From contig JAVJPW010000002.1 in assembly GCA_040217575.1 (NCBI GenBank), positions 620,001 to 684,000 on the forward strand: a DNA stretch of 64,000 nt. The letters run 5' to 3'. A model generated the notes under the pieces. That model was not told the DNA's origin and ran no database searches. It saw only the letters and a program-made list of their open reading frames with translations. The translations under genes were made by a program, and so were the position numbers. This stretch comes from Pacificispira sp040217575. GTDB taxonomy: Bacteria; Pseudomonadota; Alphaproteobacteria; UBA8366; Aestuariispiraceae. Below are positions 23,733 to 32,657 of this stretch, piece by piece; position 1 is the stretch's first letter, and the number at the start of each line of letters is the position of its first letter.

Positions 23733-24509
23733 TCAGCGCAGGAAGTTCTGAATTTCTTCGGTGACCCGCGCCGGCTGTTCGGCATGCAACCAGTGTGCGG
23801 CGTCCGGGATCGATACGATGTCGGACTGTGGAAACAGCCGGTCGATTTCCCCATGGTGCTGCGGCAGGACATAGTTCGAGTTCGCGCCGACAAGAAACAG
23901 GCTTGGGCGTGGAAACGCATCGTCGGAATCGATATCCGGAAAACCCTCGATCTCGTCCATTTGCCCTTCCAGCACCGGAAGGTTGAGCTTCCAGGAAAGC
24001 CCGCCCCCGTCGGCTGGCGCCAGATTCTGGGCCAGAAAGGTGCGGATGCCCTTTTCGGGGATGACCGGTGCCAATGCCTCCTCGGCTTCGGCACGGCGCG
24101 TCATGCCGGAAACGTCCAGCGCGCGCATCGCACGAATATAGGCGATCAGACCACTGTCGCGCGGGGCCGGCGGAATGTCTGCGACTATCAACCGGTCGAT
24201 CAGGTCCGGACGAGTCAGCGCCAGAACCATCGCGGTTTTGCCACCCATCGAATGCCCCAGAACATGCGCGGGCCCACCGACGGTCCGTTCGATCAGGTCC
24301 GCAACATCTTCCGCCATATCGGGATAGGTCATCCGGTCCGACCAGGGACTGTCCCCATGATTGCGCAAATCCGCCGATATCGTGCGGAACTCGGGGCCCA
24401 GAAGCCGGATGATCATGCCCCAGTTCCGTTTGCTGCCGAACAGCCCGTGCAGAATGACCAAAGGCACCCCGGTGCCGGCTTCGGTAAAGGAAAGTTCGAT
24501 TGCGGTCAT
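23733..24509 (-). CDS. Alpha/beta-fold hydrolase (YbfF-like esterase)
   Basis: 258-residue cytoplasmic serine hydrolase. The chain starts at MTAIELSFTEAG (ATG 24509), because upstream codons to 24581 would run into the divergent permease gene. Seen: oxyanion segment VILHGLFGSKRNW, RNHGDS after strand 4, nucleophile elbow GHSMGG (Ser about residue 90), an acid in the SLFLVGANSNYV region and catalytic His in AAHWLHAEQP near the C-terminus. The HGLFGS and LRNHG signatures are those of the YbfF/ABHD11 esterase group, which hydrolyses short-chain acyl esters or acyl-CoAs. The physiological substrate is unknown. Monocistronic, divergent from the TauE-like gene. Confidence 0.85.
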   Translation of the reverse strand: MTAIELSFTEAGTGVPLVILHGLFGSKRNWGMIIRLLGPEFRTISADLRNHGDSPWSDRMTYPDMAEDVADLIERTVGGPAHVLGHSMGGKTAMVLALTRPDLIDRLIVADIPPAPRDSGLIAYIRAMRALDVSGMTRRAEAEEALAPVIPEKGIRTFLAQNLAPADGGGLSWKLNLPVLEGQMDEIEGFPDIDSDDAFPRPSLFLVGANSNYVLPQHHGEIDRLFPQSDIVSIPDAAHWLHAEQPARVTEEIQNFLR

Positions 24510-24562
24510 GTCCCATCGCTTTACAGTTTGACCGGGTTCGGGGCGCAGCCTAGCGTGCAGAA

Positions 24563-25303
24563 ATGCTTGAGGAAAGTGCACTTCTGATATTCGCGGCCGG
24601 GGCCGTTACCGCGGGGTTCGTGGCCGGGCTGACCGGCCTTGGAACCGCACTTACGGCGCTTGCTTTCTGGTTGCATGTGACTACCCCGCAAGTGGCGGTT
24701 CCGATTGCCGCCGCGGTGGCCGTGACCAGCCATATCGTCACACTGACTTTCATCCGTCAGGGGATATTCTGGCCGCGGCTTTGGCCGTTCCTGGTCGGGG
24801 GGCTGATCGGGCTTCCCCTGGGTGTCTGGCTTCTGAATTTCCTTAGTACCGAAGCCGCAAAACTGGGCCTTGGCGTATTCCTGATCCTCTATTGCAGCTA
24901 TGGGCTAAGCGTCAAAACACCGCCTGTCGTTGCCGCCGGCGGGCGGGTGCTGGATGGTGCGGCAGGGTCCCTGGGGGGTGTGTTGGGAGGCCTTGCCGGT
25001 GTGTCCGGCCCGGTGCCGACTATTTGGTGCGGTCTGCGCGGCTGGCCAAAGGATGAACAGCGCGGCGTTTTCCAGCCGTTCAATCTGGTCATATTGCTGC
25101 TTTCCGTGGTCGGACATGCCGGCAACGGTCGGTACATTGAAATCGACTGGCAGACAATCGTGATGGCGCTGGTACTGGGGGCATTGGGATCCGTTGCCGG
25201 GATCCTTGTCTACCGGCGGACCAGTGATAAGAATTTCCGGCGCATTGTGCTCTCGCTGCTGCTGATCGGCGGCATCACCCATATCGCTGCGGCAATCGCC
25301 TGA
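24563..25303 (+). CDS. TauE/SafE family membrane permease
   Basis: 246-residue integral membrane protein with about eight hydrophobic segments and the two-fold repeat organisation of the TauE/SafE (DUF81) family. The family is linked to export or import of sulfonates, sulfite, sulfoacetate or other organic anions. The N-terminal half begins AAGAVTAGFVAGLTGLGTA and the second half GGRVLDGAAGSLGGVLGGLAG, the repeated glycine-rich entry helices of the family. ATG 24563 has no strong ribosome site. It diverges from the hydrolase gene and is not obviously in an operon. The transported anion cannot be deduced; no sulfonate genes are adjacent. Confidence 0.8.
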   Translation: MLEESALLIFAAGAVTAGFVAGLTGLGTALTALAFWLHVTTPQVAVPIAAAVAVTSHIVTLTFIRQGIFWPRLWPFLVGGLIGLPLGVWLLNFLSTEAAKLGLGVFLILYCSYGLSVKTPPVVAAGGRVLDGAAGSLGGVLGGLAGVSGPVPTIWCGLRGWPKDEQRGVFQPFNLVILLLSVVGHAGNGRYIEIDWQTIVMALVLGALGSVAGILVYRRTSDKNFRRIVLSLLLIGGITHIAAAIA

Positions 25304-25316
25304 CATTGCCTTGGAA

Positions 25317-25345
25317 TTGACAGGACCGGTGTGTCGCCGGATACA
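25317..25345 (+). promoter_or_regulatory. Sigma-70-type promoter candidate for UDP-sugar dehydrogenase
   Basis: TTGACA at 25317-25322 with a 17-base spacer before GATACA at 25340-25345, 49 bases upstream of the ATG at 25395. The -35 is perfect; the -10 matches only ATA. Visual match. Confidence 0.4.
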
Positions 25346-25394
25346 TCACCCTGTGCAAAAAAAAGGACCGCCGGGTCGCTGAAAAGGTCGAACC

Positions 25395-26648
25395 ATGTTT
25401 GAAAATCCCACCATCGCCGTCATCGGTCTGGGTTATGTCGGGTTGCCGCTGTCGGTCGCGCTGGCGCGGCATTTTGAGGTCATCGGTTTCGACATCGACG
25501 AATCGCGAATTTCGGAACTTCGCAACCATACGGACCGGACCCGCGAACTGTCTTCCGGCGAACTGGCAGATTCCACCCTGATATACACATCCCGCGACGA
25601 GGCGCTGGAAGACGCACATATCTTCATTGTCACCGTCCCGACACCGGTGCGTGACGACAACTCCCCCGACCTTCGCGCGGTCGAAGCGGCAAGCCGTACC
25701 GTCGGCAAAAAATTACGGCTGGGGTCCGTCGTCGTGTTCGAATCCACCGTCTATCCCGGTGTTACCGAAGATTTCTGCGGTCCGATCCTGGAAGCAGAGT
25801 CGGGCCTGGTCGCGGGTCAGGATTTCTTCCTTGGCTATTCGCCGGAACGGATCAATCCCGGTGACAAGGTGCACACGGTCGATCGGATCACAAAGGTCGT
25901 CGCCGGCCAGAATGAAAAGGTCGCGAACCTTCTGGCGAAACTCTATGGCACGATCAATGGCGGGAATGTCTTCATCGCCAAGGATATCCGGACCGCCGAA
26001 GCATCGAAGGTCATCGAAAACGCCCAACGCGATATCAACATCGCCTTCGTGAATGAGATTACGGGCATATTTGGAAAGATGGGAATTTCCGTTCATGACG
26101 TCCTGGAAGCGGCGGGTACGAAATGGAACTTCCTGCCCTTCACGCCCGGACTGGTCGGTGGACACTGTATCGGGGTCGACCCGTTCTATCTTGCCTTTGC
26201 GGCGGAACGGCTGGGCATCGAACCGAAGGTCATACTGGCCGGTCGGCAGATCAATGACGGTATGGCGGCAAAGGTGGCCGAATGCATTCACGAACAGCTG
26301 ACCGGGCCGTCCAGAATCATGGTCCTTGGAATCGCGTTCAAGGAAAATGTGCCCGATATCCGCAATTCAAAGGTCGTGGATATGGTCCGGTGCCTGCGTG
26401 ACATGGGGCATGAAGTATCGGTCTTCGACCCGTTGGCGGACATTGCGGAAACCGAAGCGGAATACGGAATTGCCCTGGCATCAGGCCCGGGGGAAGGCCA
26501 TGACGCGGTCGTCGGTGCGGTCGGCCATAGTGAGTTTCAGGATTTTTCGCTGGGCCAGATCGTACGGGAGGGCGGGCTGATCGCCGATATTAAGGGAATA
26601 TGGCGCCATCGCCCAATTCCACACGGGCGCACGTACTGGACACTTTGA
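25395..26648 (+). CDS. UDP-sugar (UDP-GlcNAc/GalNAc type) 6-dehydrogenase
   Basis: 417-residue NAD-dependent dehydrogenase of the UDP-glucose/GDP-mannose dehydrogenase superfamily, oxidising C6 of a nucleotide sugar twice to give a uronic acid. Seen: Rossmann loop IGLGYVGLP (10-18), VPTPV (81-85), YSPERINPGDK (148-158), a central helical dimer region, and catalytic Cys258 in GGHCIGVDP. The YSPERINPGD signature and overall form resemble the WbpO/TviB clade acting on UDP-N-acetyl-hexosamines rather than UDP-glucose; this is inferred. It would supply uronate units for a surface polysaccharide, consistent with the AsnB-type amidotransferases elsewhere in the window. Convergent with the TIM-barrel gene; otherwise alone. 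Confidence 0.9.
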   Translation: MFENPTIAVIGLGYVGLPLSVALARHFEVIGFDIDESRISELRNHTDRTRELSSGELADSTLIYTSRDEALEDAHIFIVTVPTPVRDDNSPDLRAVEAASRTVGKKLRLGSVVVFESTVYPGVTEDFCGPILEAESGLVAGQDFFLGYSPERINPGDKVHTVDRITKVVAGQNEKVANLLAKLYGTINGGNVFIAKDIRTAEASKVIENAQRDINIAFVNEITGIFGKMGISVHDVLEAAGTKWNFLPFTPGLVGGHCIGVDPFYLAFAAERLGIEPKVILAGRQINDGMAAKVAECIHEQLTGPSRIMVLGIAFKENVPDIRNSKVVDMVRCLRDMGHEVSVFDPLADIAETEAEYGIALASGPGEGHDAVVGAVGHSEFQDFSLGQIVREGGLIADIKGIWRHRPIPHGRTYWTL

Positions 26649-26658
26649 TCGGCCGGCA

Positions 26659-27495
26659 TCAGGCGGCTTTCCAGATTTCCTCAACCCAGCCCTTGATGGT
26701 CAGGCTTTCCAGCCACCGGTCTGAAAGTTCGAACCCGTCTGCGCCGGTAATCGCATATTCCGGCGGCCCAAGTTCGGTCAGGAAAATCAGGGTGTCGTCC
26801 GGTCCATGCCGCTTTTTCCAGTGTGCGAACCCTTCCGCCCACCATGCCCTGAATTGATCGACCCACTTCTTGTGCTGCGGGAAGTCGATCTGAAGCTGAA
26901 CCTGTTCGCGACCCGCGACGCGCCCCTGAAAACTGTCGGCCCGTTCCAGTATGCGACGGATCAGCGACTGGTCATGGTCGCTCAACGGGAACCAGAACTC
27001 CCGGTCGACAATATAGTGCGACAGGTCCGCACAGACGGGCATGTCCGGCACGGCGTCCATCAGCTGCAGCATATAATACAGGTCATTTGTGATGCAGTTT
27101 CGGTGCGTTTCGAACAGAATCGGCACCTGTGCCCGGTCGGCCATGTCCATCCATTGGCGGATGACGCCCGCGCCTTCATCCACTGTAAAGGGCATGACCT
27201 GTCCGATGATGTTGACATAGGACGCGTTGAAATCCTTCGCCATGTCCAGTACGGGCTGCAGCCCGTCGATGGTCGTCGGGAAGGCATTGATCATGCAGCC
27301 CAGACCATGGCGTTCGAAATAGGGCAGGGTGGCGCGCGCCGCCACCATGTCCGATGCGCCCAGGTCCAGCGCCATGCCGTCAAACCCGGCCTGTGCGACC
27401 ATTTCAAAGGCTTCTTCGTCGCTGCGTTCCAGCCCGTCCGGCCGACGCAGCTCCATCGCCCAGCGGGACTGATAAACCTCTAGTTTCTGGGTCAT
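26659..27495 (-). CDS. Xylose isomerase-like TIM-barrel protein
   Basis: 278-residue protein of the sugar phosphate isomerase/epimerase-type TIM-barrel superfamily (AP endonuclease 2 fold). Strand-ends carry candidate metal ligands: ILFETHRN (Glu and His), VCADLSHYIVDR (Asp, His) and IFLTELGPP (Glu). The start overlaps the desaturase stop by 4 bases (ATGA), so the two are a coupled pair. Members of this superfamily include isomerases, epimerases, dehydratases and hydrolases, so the reaction cannot be predicted. Pairing with a membrane hydroxylase/desaturase and a divergent LysR regulator suggests a small catabolic or lipid-modification unit. Confidence 0.75.
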   Translation of the reverse strand: MTQKLEVYQSRWAMELRRPDGLERSDEEAFEMVAQAGFDGMALDLGASDMVAARATLPYFERHGLGCMINAFPTTIDGLQPVLDMAKDFNASYVNIIGQVMPFTVDEGAGVIRQWMDMADRAQVPILFETHRNCITNDLYYMLQLMDAVPDMPVCADLSHYIVDREFWFPLSDHDQSLIRRILERADSFQGRVAGREQVQLQIDFPQHKKWVDQFRAWWAEGFAHWKKRHGPDDTLIFLTELGPPEYAITGADGFELSDRWLESLTIKGWVEEIWKAA

Positions 27496-28499
27496 GCGGC
27501 AGGTTCGGTCTGCGCCGTGGCGCTATCGATTTCAGCAACGCCGTCGTGGGTTTCCGGCCCCCGGATCAGGCGCGCGATGAACATTTTCTGAAACGCCAGA
27601 TAACCGATAGTCGGCGGTTCGTATCCGGCATGCTTCACCAGTTCCGCATGCAGCGCCGGCAGGTTGTGGAACGGCACGGCGGGGAAAGTATGGTGTGCTG
27701 TGTGATACTGCATGTTCCACGCCATCCAGCGGAAGATCCACCAGGTCTTGATGGTCCGTGTGTTATGCACCGTGTCCGGCAGATGCGTCAGGCCGGTATG
27801 TTCGGTGATGTTCTGCACATTCTGGAAAACCTTCGTCGCGAACATCGGCGCGATCCAATAGGTGACGGTCGCCCAGCTTTCCAGATAGACCGATGCCACT
27901 GCAACCAGAGCATAGAGCGCCAGATGGGCGCGAGATTCCAGGACCACCTTCCGCTTCTGCTTTTCCGTGAAGTAATGCGCGGTATTGCCGGATGCGACGA
28001 TGAACAGACGCTGGATGCGCCCGGTCCAGTAGGTGATACCGACCAGATAGGGAAGATAGCTCCACAGGGTATAAGGGCCGCCGCGGCTGATCAGTTCCGG
28101 GTCATTGTCCCAATCCTGTGTGTGGCGGTGATGTTCGAAATGATACCAGCGTTCATAGTCGCGCGGATAAAGCTGGATGAACCCGGTGATGCGGTTGAAA
28201 ACATCGTTCAGCCAGCGCGTCTTGAAGGCAGTGTAGTGGTTAAACTCATGCTGGGCCGCGAACAGGTAGTTCAACAAAATTCCGTGCATGATGAAGAACG
28301 GGATGACCCACCAGCTGCCCAGCGTGAAATAAAGGCCCGTTCCCGTCAGGCCGATTGCGCCGAAATGGCTGATCGTCTGGACCCACCCCTTTGCATCTGA
28401 CCGCTTGCACAATTCGCGCAAACGCTTGGGCGGGATCAGGTTCTTGCGGCCAACGAAATCTTCCATGGCATCGACCCTATTCGAGTAAAGGTAGCGCAT
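27492..28499 (-). CDS. Membrane fatty acid desaturase/hydroxylase family protein
   Basis: 335-residue integral membrane diiron enzyme. The three histidine boxes of the family are present: HEFNH (84-88), HFEHHRH (120-126) and HTAHH (266-270), with an extra His in NITEHTGL (230-237). Hydrophobic segments at about 45-80 and 190-225 would form the membrane hairpins. The reaction is O2-dependent desaturation or hydroxylation of an alkyl chain or amine-bearing substrate; family membership does not tell which. No fused or adjacent electron donor (ferredoxin, rubredoxin or cytochrome b5) is seen. ATG 28499 is used; an internal ATG at 28466 is possible. Divergent from LysR, with a palindrome between the genes. 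Confidence 0.85.
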   Translation of the reverse strand: MRYLYSNRVDAMEDFVGRKNLIPPKRLRELCKRSDAKGWVQTISHFGAIGLTGTGLYFTLGSWWVIPFFIMHGILLNYLFAAQHEFNHYTAFKTRWLNDVFNRITGFIQLYPRDYERWYHFEHHRHTQDWDNDPELISRGGPYTLWSYLPYLVGITYWTGRIQRLFIVASGNTAHYFTEKQKRKVVLESRAHLALYALVAVASVYLESWATVTYWIAPMFATKVFQNVQNITEHTGLTHLPDTVHNTRTIKTWWIFRWMAWNMQYHTAHHTFPAVPFHNLPALHAELVKHAGYEPPTIGYLAFQKMFIARLIRGPETHDGVAEIDSATAQTEPAA

Positions 28500-28533
28500 G
28501 ATGTTCTTATCTAATGTTATTACGTCTAAAAAT

Positions 28534-28546
28534 ACGATAGTATCGT
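28534..28546. promoter_or_regulatory. Palindromic operator candidate between desaturase and LysR genes
   Basis: ACGATA-G-TATCGT is a perfect 6+1+6 palindrome, flanked further out by TTACG (28520-28524) and CGTAA (28547-28551). It lies in the 74-base AT-rich gap between the divergent genes, the usual place for a LysR-type (T-N11-A dyad) site. Which regulator binds it is inferred from position. Confidence 0.45.
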
Positions 28547-28573
28547 CGTAAACATTGATGAAAGTAGACGTTA

Positions 28574-29494
28574 ATGAATGCCCCAGGGTTCTCTGGCCAG
28601 CTCGCCGACATCGATATACGGCTCTTAAAGGTGTTCGTCGGTGTCGTGGAAGCAGGCGGTTTCACGCCAGCGGAGGCACAGCTTGGGATCGCCCGGTCTA
28701 CGATCTCGACCCATATCGCCAATCTGGAAGCGCGCCTTGGACTGACGCTGTGCCGCCGGGGTCGGGGCGGATTCGCTTTGTCGCAGGAAGGTCAGTTGGT
28801 GTACCGCGAGGCGCTAACCCTGATTGATGCACTCAATGCGTTTGGGGAGCGTGTGTCCGGTGTCGGCAACCGGCTGACCGGCAACCTAAACCTCGCGGTC
28901 ATCGATGGAATCATGACCCTGCCGCAAGTTAAAGTCTCCGAAGCGCTTTCCCGGTTTCGGGCCTTGGCGCCGGACGTTCATATAAAGCTCTCCGTGCTCA
29001 GCTCGCAGGATATGGAACGGCGCCTGCTCGACGGGTCCCTCCACGTCGCGATACTCGGTCTGCATCGGAAAAAGGCCGGGCTCGCCTATCGAGAGATCGC
29101 GCGGGAAATCCAATATGTCTATTGCGGTCGGGGCCATCCTCTGTTCGAAAAGAAGCAGATCAGCAGCTCGGACCTGACGGCGCACGACTATGTCGGATTG
29201 AGCCACGAAGATCTCCCGCACGCGACGGAACGGCCCTACCAAACCCGGCCTGCTGCCAGCGCTGGGAATCTGGAAGGCGTGCTTCTCCTTCTTCAGACCG
29301 GCCGGTTCCTGGGACGGCTCCCAACACAGTTTGCAGATGGACTTGTCGAGAATGGAACCTTACGGCCCTTGCGGCCCGACCTGACACGCTATGAACAGAG
29401 TTTTGCCGTGGCGACACCGGTATCCGTTCAGGTTCCAGCGGTCCTGGCCGCCTTCCTCGATTGCTTCGAGAGGGAGAACGCGGGTCGGGATTAA
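28574..29494 (+). CDS. LysR-family transcriptional regulator
   Basis: 306-residue regulator with an N-terminal winged helix-turn-helix (about 12-70: LLKVFVGVVEAGGFTPAEAQ, then STISTHIANLEARLG) and a C-terminal periplasmic-binding-protein-like effector domain from about residue 95. LysR proteins are cytoplasmic tetramers that usually control a divergent target and themselves. The divergent partner is the desaturase/TIM-barrel operon, with a palindrome between. Its 3' end overlaps the convergent hydantoin racemase stop by 4 bases, so regulation of the hydantoin genes is also conceivable. The effector is unknown. Confidence 0.9.
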   Translation: MNAPGFSGQLADIDIRLLKVFVGVVEAGGFTPAEAQLGIARSTISTHIANLEARLGLTLCRRGRGGFALSQEGQLVYREALTLIDALNAFGERVSGVGNRLTGNLNLAVIDGIMTLPQVKVSEALSRFRALAPDVHIKLSVLSSQDMERRLLDGSLHVAILGLHRKKAGLAYREIAREIQYVYCGRGHPLFEKKQISSSDLTAHDYVGLSHEDLPHATERPYQTRPAASAGNLEGVLLLLQTGRFLGRLPTQFADGLVENGTLRPLRPDLTRYEQSFAVATPVSVQVPAVLAAFLDCFERENAGRD

Positions 29495-30159
29495 CCCGCT
29501 GTTACAAGCGCTGCGACAGCTTGAGCGGCGGCGGCCTGACAGGGGTCGATCACGGGAATACCCAGCGCCTCTTCCAATGGCTGTCGCTTGGATGCCATGC
29601 CCGCACAGCCCAGGATCAGAACATCGGCGCCGCGATCTCCCACAAGGACCTTGCCGACGGCTTCCATCCGCGCCAGAGCGTCGGGTGCTTCCTCCAGCTC
29701 TACCACCCCTAGGCCGATAGGGACGCTGGCGGCAAACCGGGATGTCAGGCCCAAGCGCTCGACATAGGCTTCGTGACGCGGGACCGACCCTTCAAGGATC
29801 GCGATAATGCCGAACCGCTCACCGCGCTGGATCGCTGTTGCGTATGCCGACTGAGCAATCCCGAAGACAGGTTTATCCGTAACGGTCCGCGCTTGGTCCA
29901 GACCGGGATCACCGAAGCAGGCGATCACATACGCGTCGGCTACTCCATCCGTGATTAGTCGGCATAATGGATCGATGACGTCCTGCACATGCTGGTCGGT
30001 TTCGATGCCAGGCGGTCCCTCGGCCAGGGTCAGACAGTCGATGGCGGGTCCGTCCGAAAACCGGAATCCTTCAACCGCCCTGGAAATCCCGTCCGTGACG
30101 GCCTGGGTCGAGTTCGGGTTGATGATCGCGACCCGGCCTTTTCGCATCCGGCCGTTCAC
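29491..30159 (-). CDS. hyuE: Hydantoin/Asp-Glu racemase family protein
   Basis: 222-residue cofactor-independent racemase of the Asp/Glu/hydantoin racemase superfamily, using two cysteines as acid/base pair. Seen: INPNSTQAVTDGI near the N-terminus, first Cys in VIACFGDPGLDQAR (about 79) and second Cys in VLILGCAGM (about 185). It would racemise 5-substituted hydantoins so the stereoselective hydantoinase can consume both forms. The start is GTG at 30159 overlapping the hydantoinase stop by 4 bases; an ATG at 30147 is the alternative. It is the last gene of the leftward hydantoin operon. Allantoin racemase is a close alternative, but the D-carbamoylase partner argues for hydantoins. Confidence 0.82.
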   Translation of the reverse strand: MNGRMRKGRVAIINPNSTQAVTDGISRAVEGFRFSDGPAIDCLTLAEGPPGIETDQHVQDVIDPLCRLITDGVADAYVIACFGDPGLDQARTVTDKPVFGIAQSAYATAIQRGERFGIIAILEGSVPRHEAYVERLGLTSRFAASVPIGLGVVELEEAPDALARMEAVGKVLVGDRGADVLILGCAGMASKRQPLEEALGIPVIDPCQAAAAQAVAALVTAG

Positions 30160-31634
30160 TCCGGCCGCCCCGGCAGGACGGATGCACCAAAATTCCGTGC
30201 CGGGTCCATTTCGGCGACCGCAGGACCGGTTCGACGCACATAAGGGGACGGGTCGCGTTTCAGGAACCGGCCGCTGCCCCGCGCGACCTTCAATTCGCCG
30301 TCTTCCACGACAACCCGCCCACGCGACAGGACCATGACCGGCCAGCCTGTGACCGACATCCCCTCATAAGGGGTATAGCCGACATCATCATGCAAATCGT
30401 CCCATGTGACCGTCTTGGTAAGTTCGGAATCCCAGATCGCAATGTCGGCGTCCGCACCTACCGCAATAGTTCCCTTGCGCGGCAGCAGACCATAGAGCCG
30501 GGCTACATTGGTCGATGTCAGCGCTACGAAACGGTGGATGTCGATCCGCCCCTTTACGACCCCTTCCGAGAACAGAAGCGGCAGACGCATTTCAATCCCG
30601 GGCACGCCGTTGGCGATCTGCTTGAAACTGGGGTTAGGCCCGGCCGAGAGCTTTCCGGTCTGATCGAAACGAAAGGGCGCGTGGTCGGAAGAGAAAATCT
30701 CGAATGTGCCGTCGCGCAGGCCCTGCCACATGGCCTGTTGCGCATTTGTGTCGCGTGGCGGCGGGCTGCAACAGAACTTCGCCCCCTCCAACCCCTGGCG
30801 GTCCAAATCTTCAAGCGTCAGGAACAGATATTGCGGACAGGTTTCGGCAAAAATCGCCAGCCCCTCATCCTGTGCCCGGCGGATTTCCCTTGCGGCTTCC
30901 CTGGCAGACACATGGACAATCAGCATCGGCACGTTGGCAAGCTCGGCCAGACGGATTGCGCGGTGCGTCGCCTCGCTTTCCGCGATCCGGGAATGGGCAA
31001 TGCCATGGAACTTCGGTTGCGTTGCGCCGCGGTTCAGAAGTTTTTCCGCCAGCCATTTAATCATGTCGTGATTTTCGGCATGGACCATGACAAGTGCGTC
31101 ATGGGCCCGTGCGCAGGCCAGAACATCCAGCATCTGACCATCGTCCAGTTTCAACGCGTCATAGGTCATATAGACCTTGAAGGATGTCATGCCGTCTTCG
31201 ATCAATGCGGGCAGTTCCTGACCCAGGACCTGTGGCGTCGGGTCGGAAATGATCAGATGAAACCCATAGTCGATTACGGCTTTCGGTCCCGCCGCCGCGT
31301 GATATTCCTCAACCGCTTGCCGCAGGGACTGTCCGCGATGTTGGGCGGCGAACGGAACCACCGTAGTGGTTCCGCCGAAAACGGCGGAGCGCGTTGCGGT
31401 AAAGAAATCGTCGGCACAGGTAATCCCGGTCGAACTTTTCTGTTCGATATGGCAGTGGCCTTCCACGCCACCCGGCAGCACAATCTTGCCGGTGGCATCG
31501 ATCACGCGGTCCGCTTCGCCCAGATCATGTCCCAGCGCAGCGATGCGCCCGTCCCGAATTGCAATGTCGCATTCCGCCGTCTCGGACGCCGTGTAGTAGC
31601 GCGCGTTCGATATTATCGTGTCGAATCTTGCCAA
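30156..31634 (-). CDS. hyuA: D-hydantoinase / dihydropyrimidinase
   Basis: 492-residue cytoplasmic amidohydrolase opening hydantoins or dihydropyrimidines to N-carbamoyl amino acids. Seen: binuclear metal motif GHCHIEQ with H60 and H62 (a variant of the usual DxHxH), TSFKVYMTY with the probable carboxylated lysine K153, HAEN, VHVSAREA and SDHAPF for the remaining ligands. Length matches the family (460-500). Its neighbours, N-carbamoyl-D-amino acid hydrolase and hydantoin racemase, favour D-hydantoinase activity over pyrimidine breakdown. It lies 84 bases after the carbamoylase gene. GHCH in place of HTH is a feature of one hydantoinase subgroup. Confidence 0.88.
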   Translation of the reverse strand: MARFDTIISNARYYTASETAECDIAIRDGRIAALGHDLGEADRVIDATGKIVLPGGVEGHCHIEQKSSTGITCADDFFTATRSAVFGGTTTVVPFAAQHRGQSLRQAVEEYHAAAGPKAVIDYGFHLIISDPTPQVLGQELPALIEDGMTSFKVYMTYDALKLDDGQMLDVLACARAHDALVMVHAENHDMIKWLAEKLLNRGATQPKFHGIAHSRIAESEATHRAIRLAELANVPMLIVHVSAREAAREIRRAQDEGLAIFAETCPQYLFLTLEDLDRQGLEGAKFCCSPPPRDTNAQQAMWQGLRDGTFEIFSSDHAPFRFDQTGKLSAGPNPSFKQIANGVPGIEMRLPLLFSEGVVKGRIDIHRFVALTSTNVARLYGLLPRKGTIAVGADADIAIWDSELTKTVTWDDLHDDVGYTPYEGMSVTGWPVMVLSRGRVVVEDGELKVARGSGRFLKRDPSPYVRRTGPAVAEMDPARNFGASVLPGRPE

Positions 31635-31718
31635 ATCGCCCCCATCCTATTGTGCCTGTTTTTCATTCCGCTGCGGCCGAATTCCGGCGCGGCTTCGGTA
31701 CGAAAAACCTGTGCAACC

Positions 31719-32654
31719 CTAGTCTTCCGTCGACCCGATCTGATCGGTTATGCGGGAATAATGTTCCGGCCGACGGTGGGCGGCAAAGTTGAAAATCGTC
31801 TCCCGGCCGAAAACACATTGATCGAAATCGCAGTCCGCCCAGATCAGTTCATCCTCCACCGTTTCGGCAAGTGCCATGATCTCCCCGGTCGGTGCGACGA
31901 TGGCGGACCCGCCCATCATTTCGAACCCGTCCTCGTTTCCCGCCTTTGCGCTGGCGACGACGAATGTGCTGTTCTGATAGGCACCGGCCTGCAGGCTCAG
32001 GTGATTGTGGAACATGCGAAGGTCGGCGCTTTCCTGGTCCGTCATGGAATTCAGGACCGGTGTGTTATAGCCAAGCGCTACCAGTTCGACTTTCTGCAGG
32101 CCCATGACCCGGAACGTTTCCGGCCAGCGGCGATCATTGCAGATGCACATGCCGAACCTCCCTCCCATCGTCTCCCACACGGGGAAGCCCAGGTTTCCGA
32201 CTTCGAAATAGCGTTTTTCCAGATGCTGCCATTTGCGGTTCGTGTCGTATTCGCTATGACCGGGCAGGTGGATTTTGCGGTATTTCCCAACGATCGTGCC
32301 GGAACGGTCCACCAGGATCGCCGTGTTGTAGCGGTGGATCTCCCCATCCTCGACGCATTTTTCTCCGTAGCCGAGGTAGAATCCGATCTGATGCGCTGCC
32401 GAAAATTCGAACAGCGGCCGCGTCAGATCATTCGGCATTTCGTCATCGAAATACCGGTCGACCTCTTCCTGGTCTTCCATGTACCAGCGGGGAAAGAATG
32501 TCGTCAGCGCCGTTTCGGGGAAGGTGACAAAGCCACAGCCCCTGTCCCTTGCCTGTGCCATAAGGTCCAGAAGGCGCGCGATCACGCTCTCCCGGCTGTC
32601 GGCTTTCTGAATAGGGCCCAGTTGCGCGGCGGCTGCGCGGAGGGTACGTGACAT
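31719..32654 (-). CDS. hyuC: N-carbamoyl-D-amino acid hydrolase (D-carbamoylase)
   Basis: 311-residue nitrilase-superfamily enzyme releasing CO2 and ammonia from N-carbamoyl-D-amino acids. The triad is E47 (FPETALTTFFPRW), K127 (YRKIHLPG) and C172 (MCICNDRRWPE), the same numbering I recall for the Agrobacterium enzyme, and the length is also alike. The MCICNDRRWPET signature is characteristic of D-carbamoylases rather than beta-ureidopropionases. ATG 32654 lies 3 bases after the methylmalonyl-CoA mutase stop, so the genes are co-transcribed. Together with racemase and hydantoinase it makes a complete route from racemic hydantoin to D-amino acid. The enzymes downstream that use the D-amino acid are not in the operon. 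Confidence 0.88.
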   Translation of the reverse strand: MSRTLRAAAAQLGPIQKADSRESVIARLLDLMAQARDRGCGFVTFPETALTTFFPRWYMEDQEEVDRYFDDEMPNDLTRPLFEFSAAHQIGFYLGYGEKCVEDGEIHRYNTAILVDRSGTIVGKYRKIHLPGHSEYDTNRKWQHLEKRYFEVGNLGFPVWETMGGRFGMCICNDRRWPETFRVMGLQKVELVALGYNTPVLNSMTDQESADLRMFHNHLSLQAGAYQNSTFVVASAKAGNEDGFEMMGGSAIVAPTGEIMALAETVEDELIWADCDFDQCVFGRETIFNFAAHRRPEHYSRITDQIGSTED

Positions 32655-32657
32655 TAT

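Noticed and set aside
30390..32651. A 753-codon open frame on the plus strand opposite the hydantoinase and carbamoylase genes
   Set aside because: It is antisense to two genes with complete catalytic motifs; its translation is Arg/His/Gly-rich without any family pattern, as expected from third-position GC bias.
31719..32654. Beta-ureidopropionase of pyrimidine breakdown instead of D-carbamoylase
   Set aside because: The MCICNDRRWPE motif, the E47/K127/C172 numbering and the adjacent hydantoin racemase fit D-carbamoylase better.
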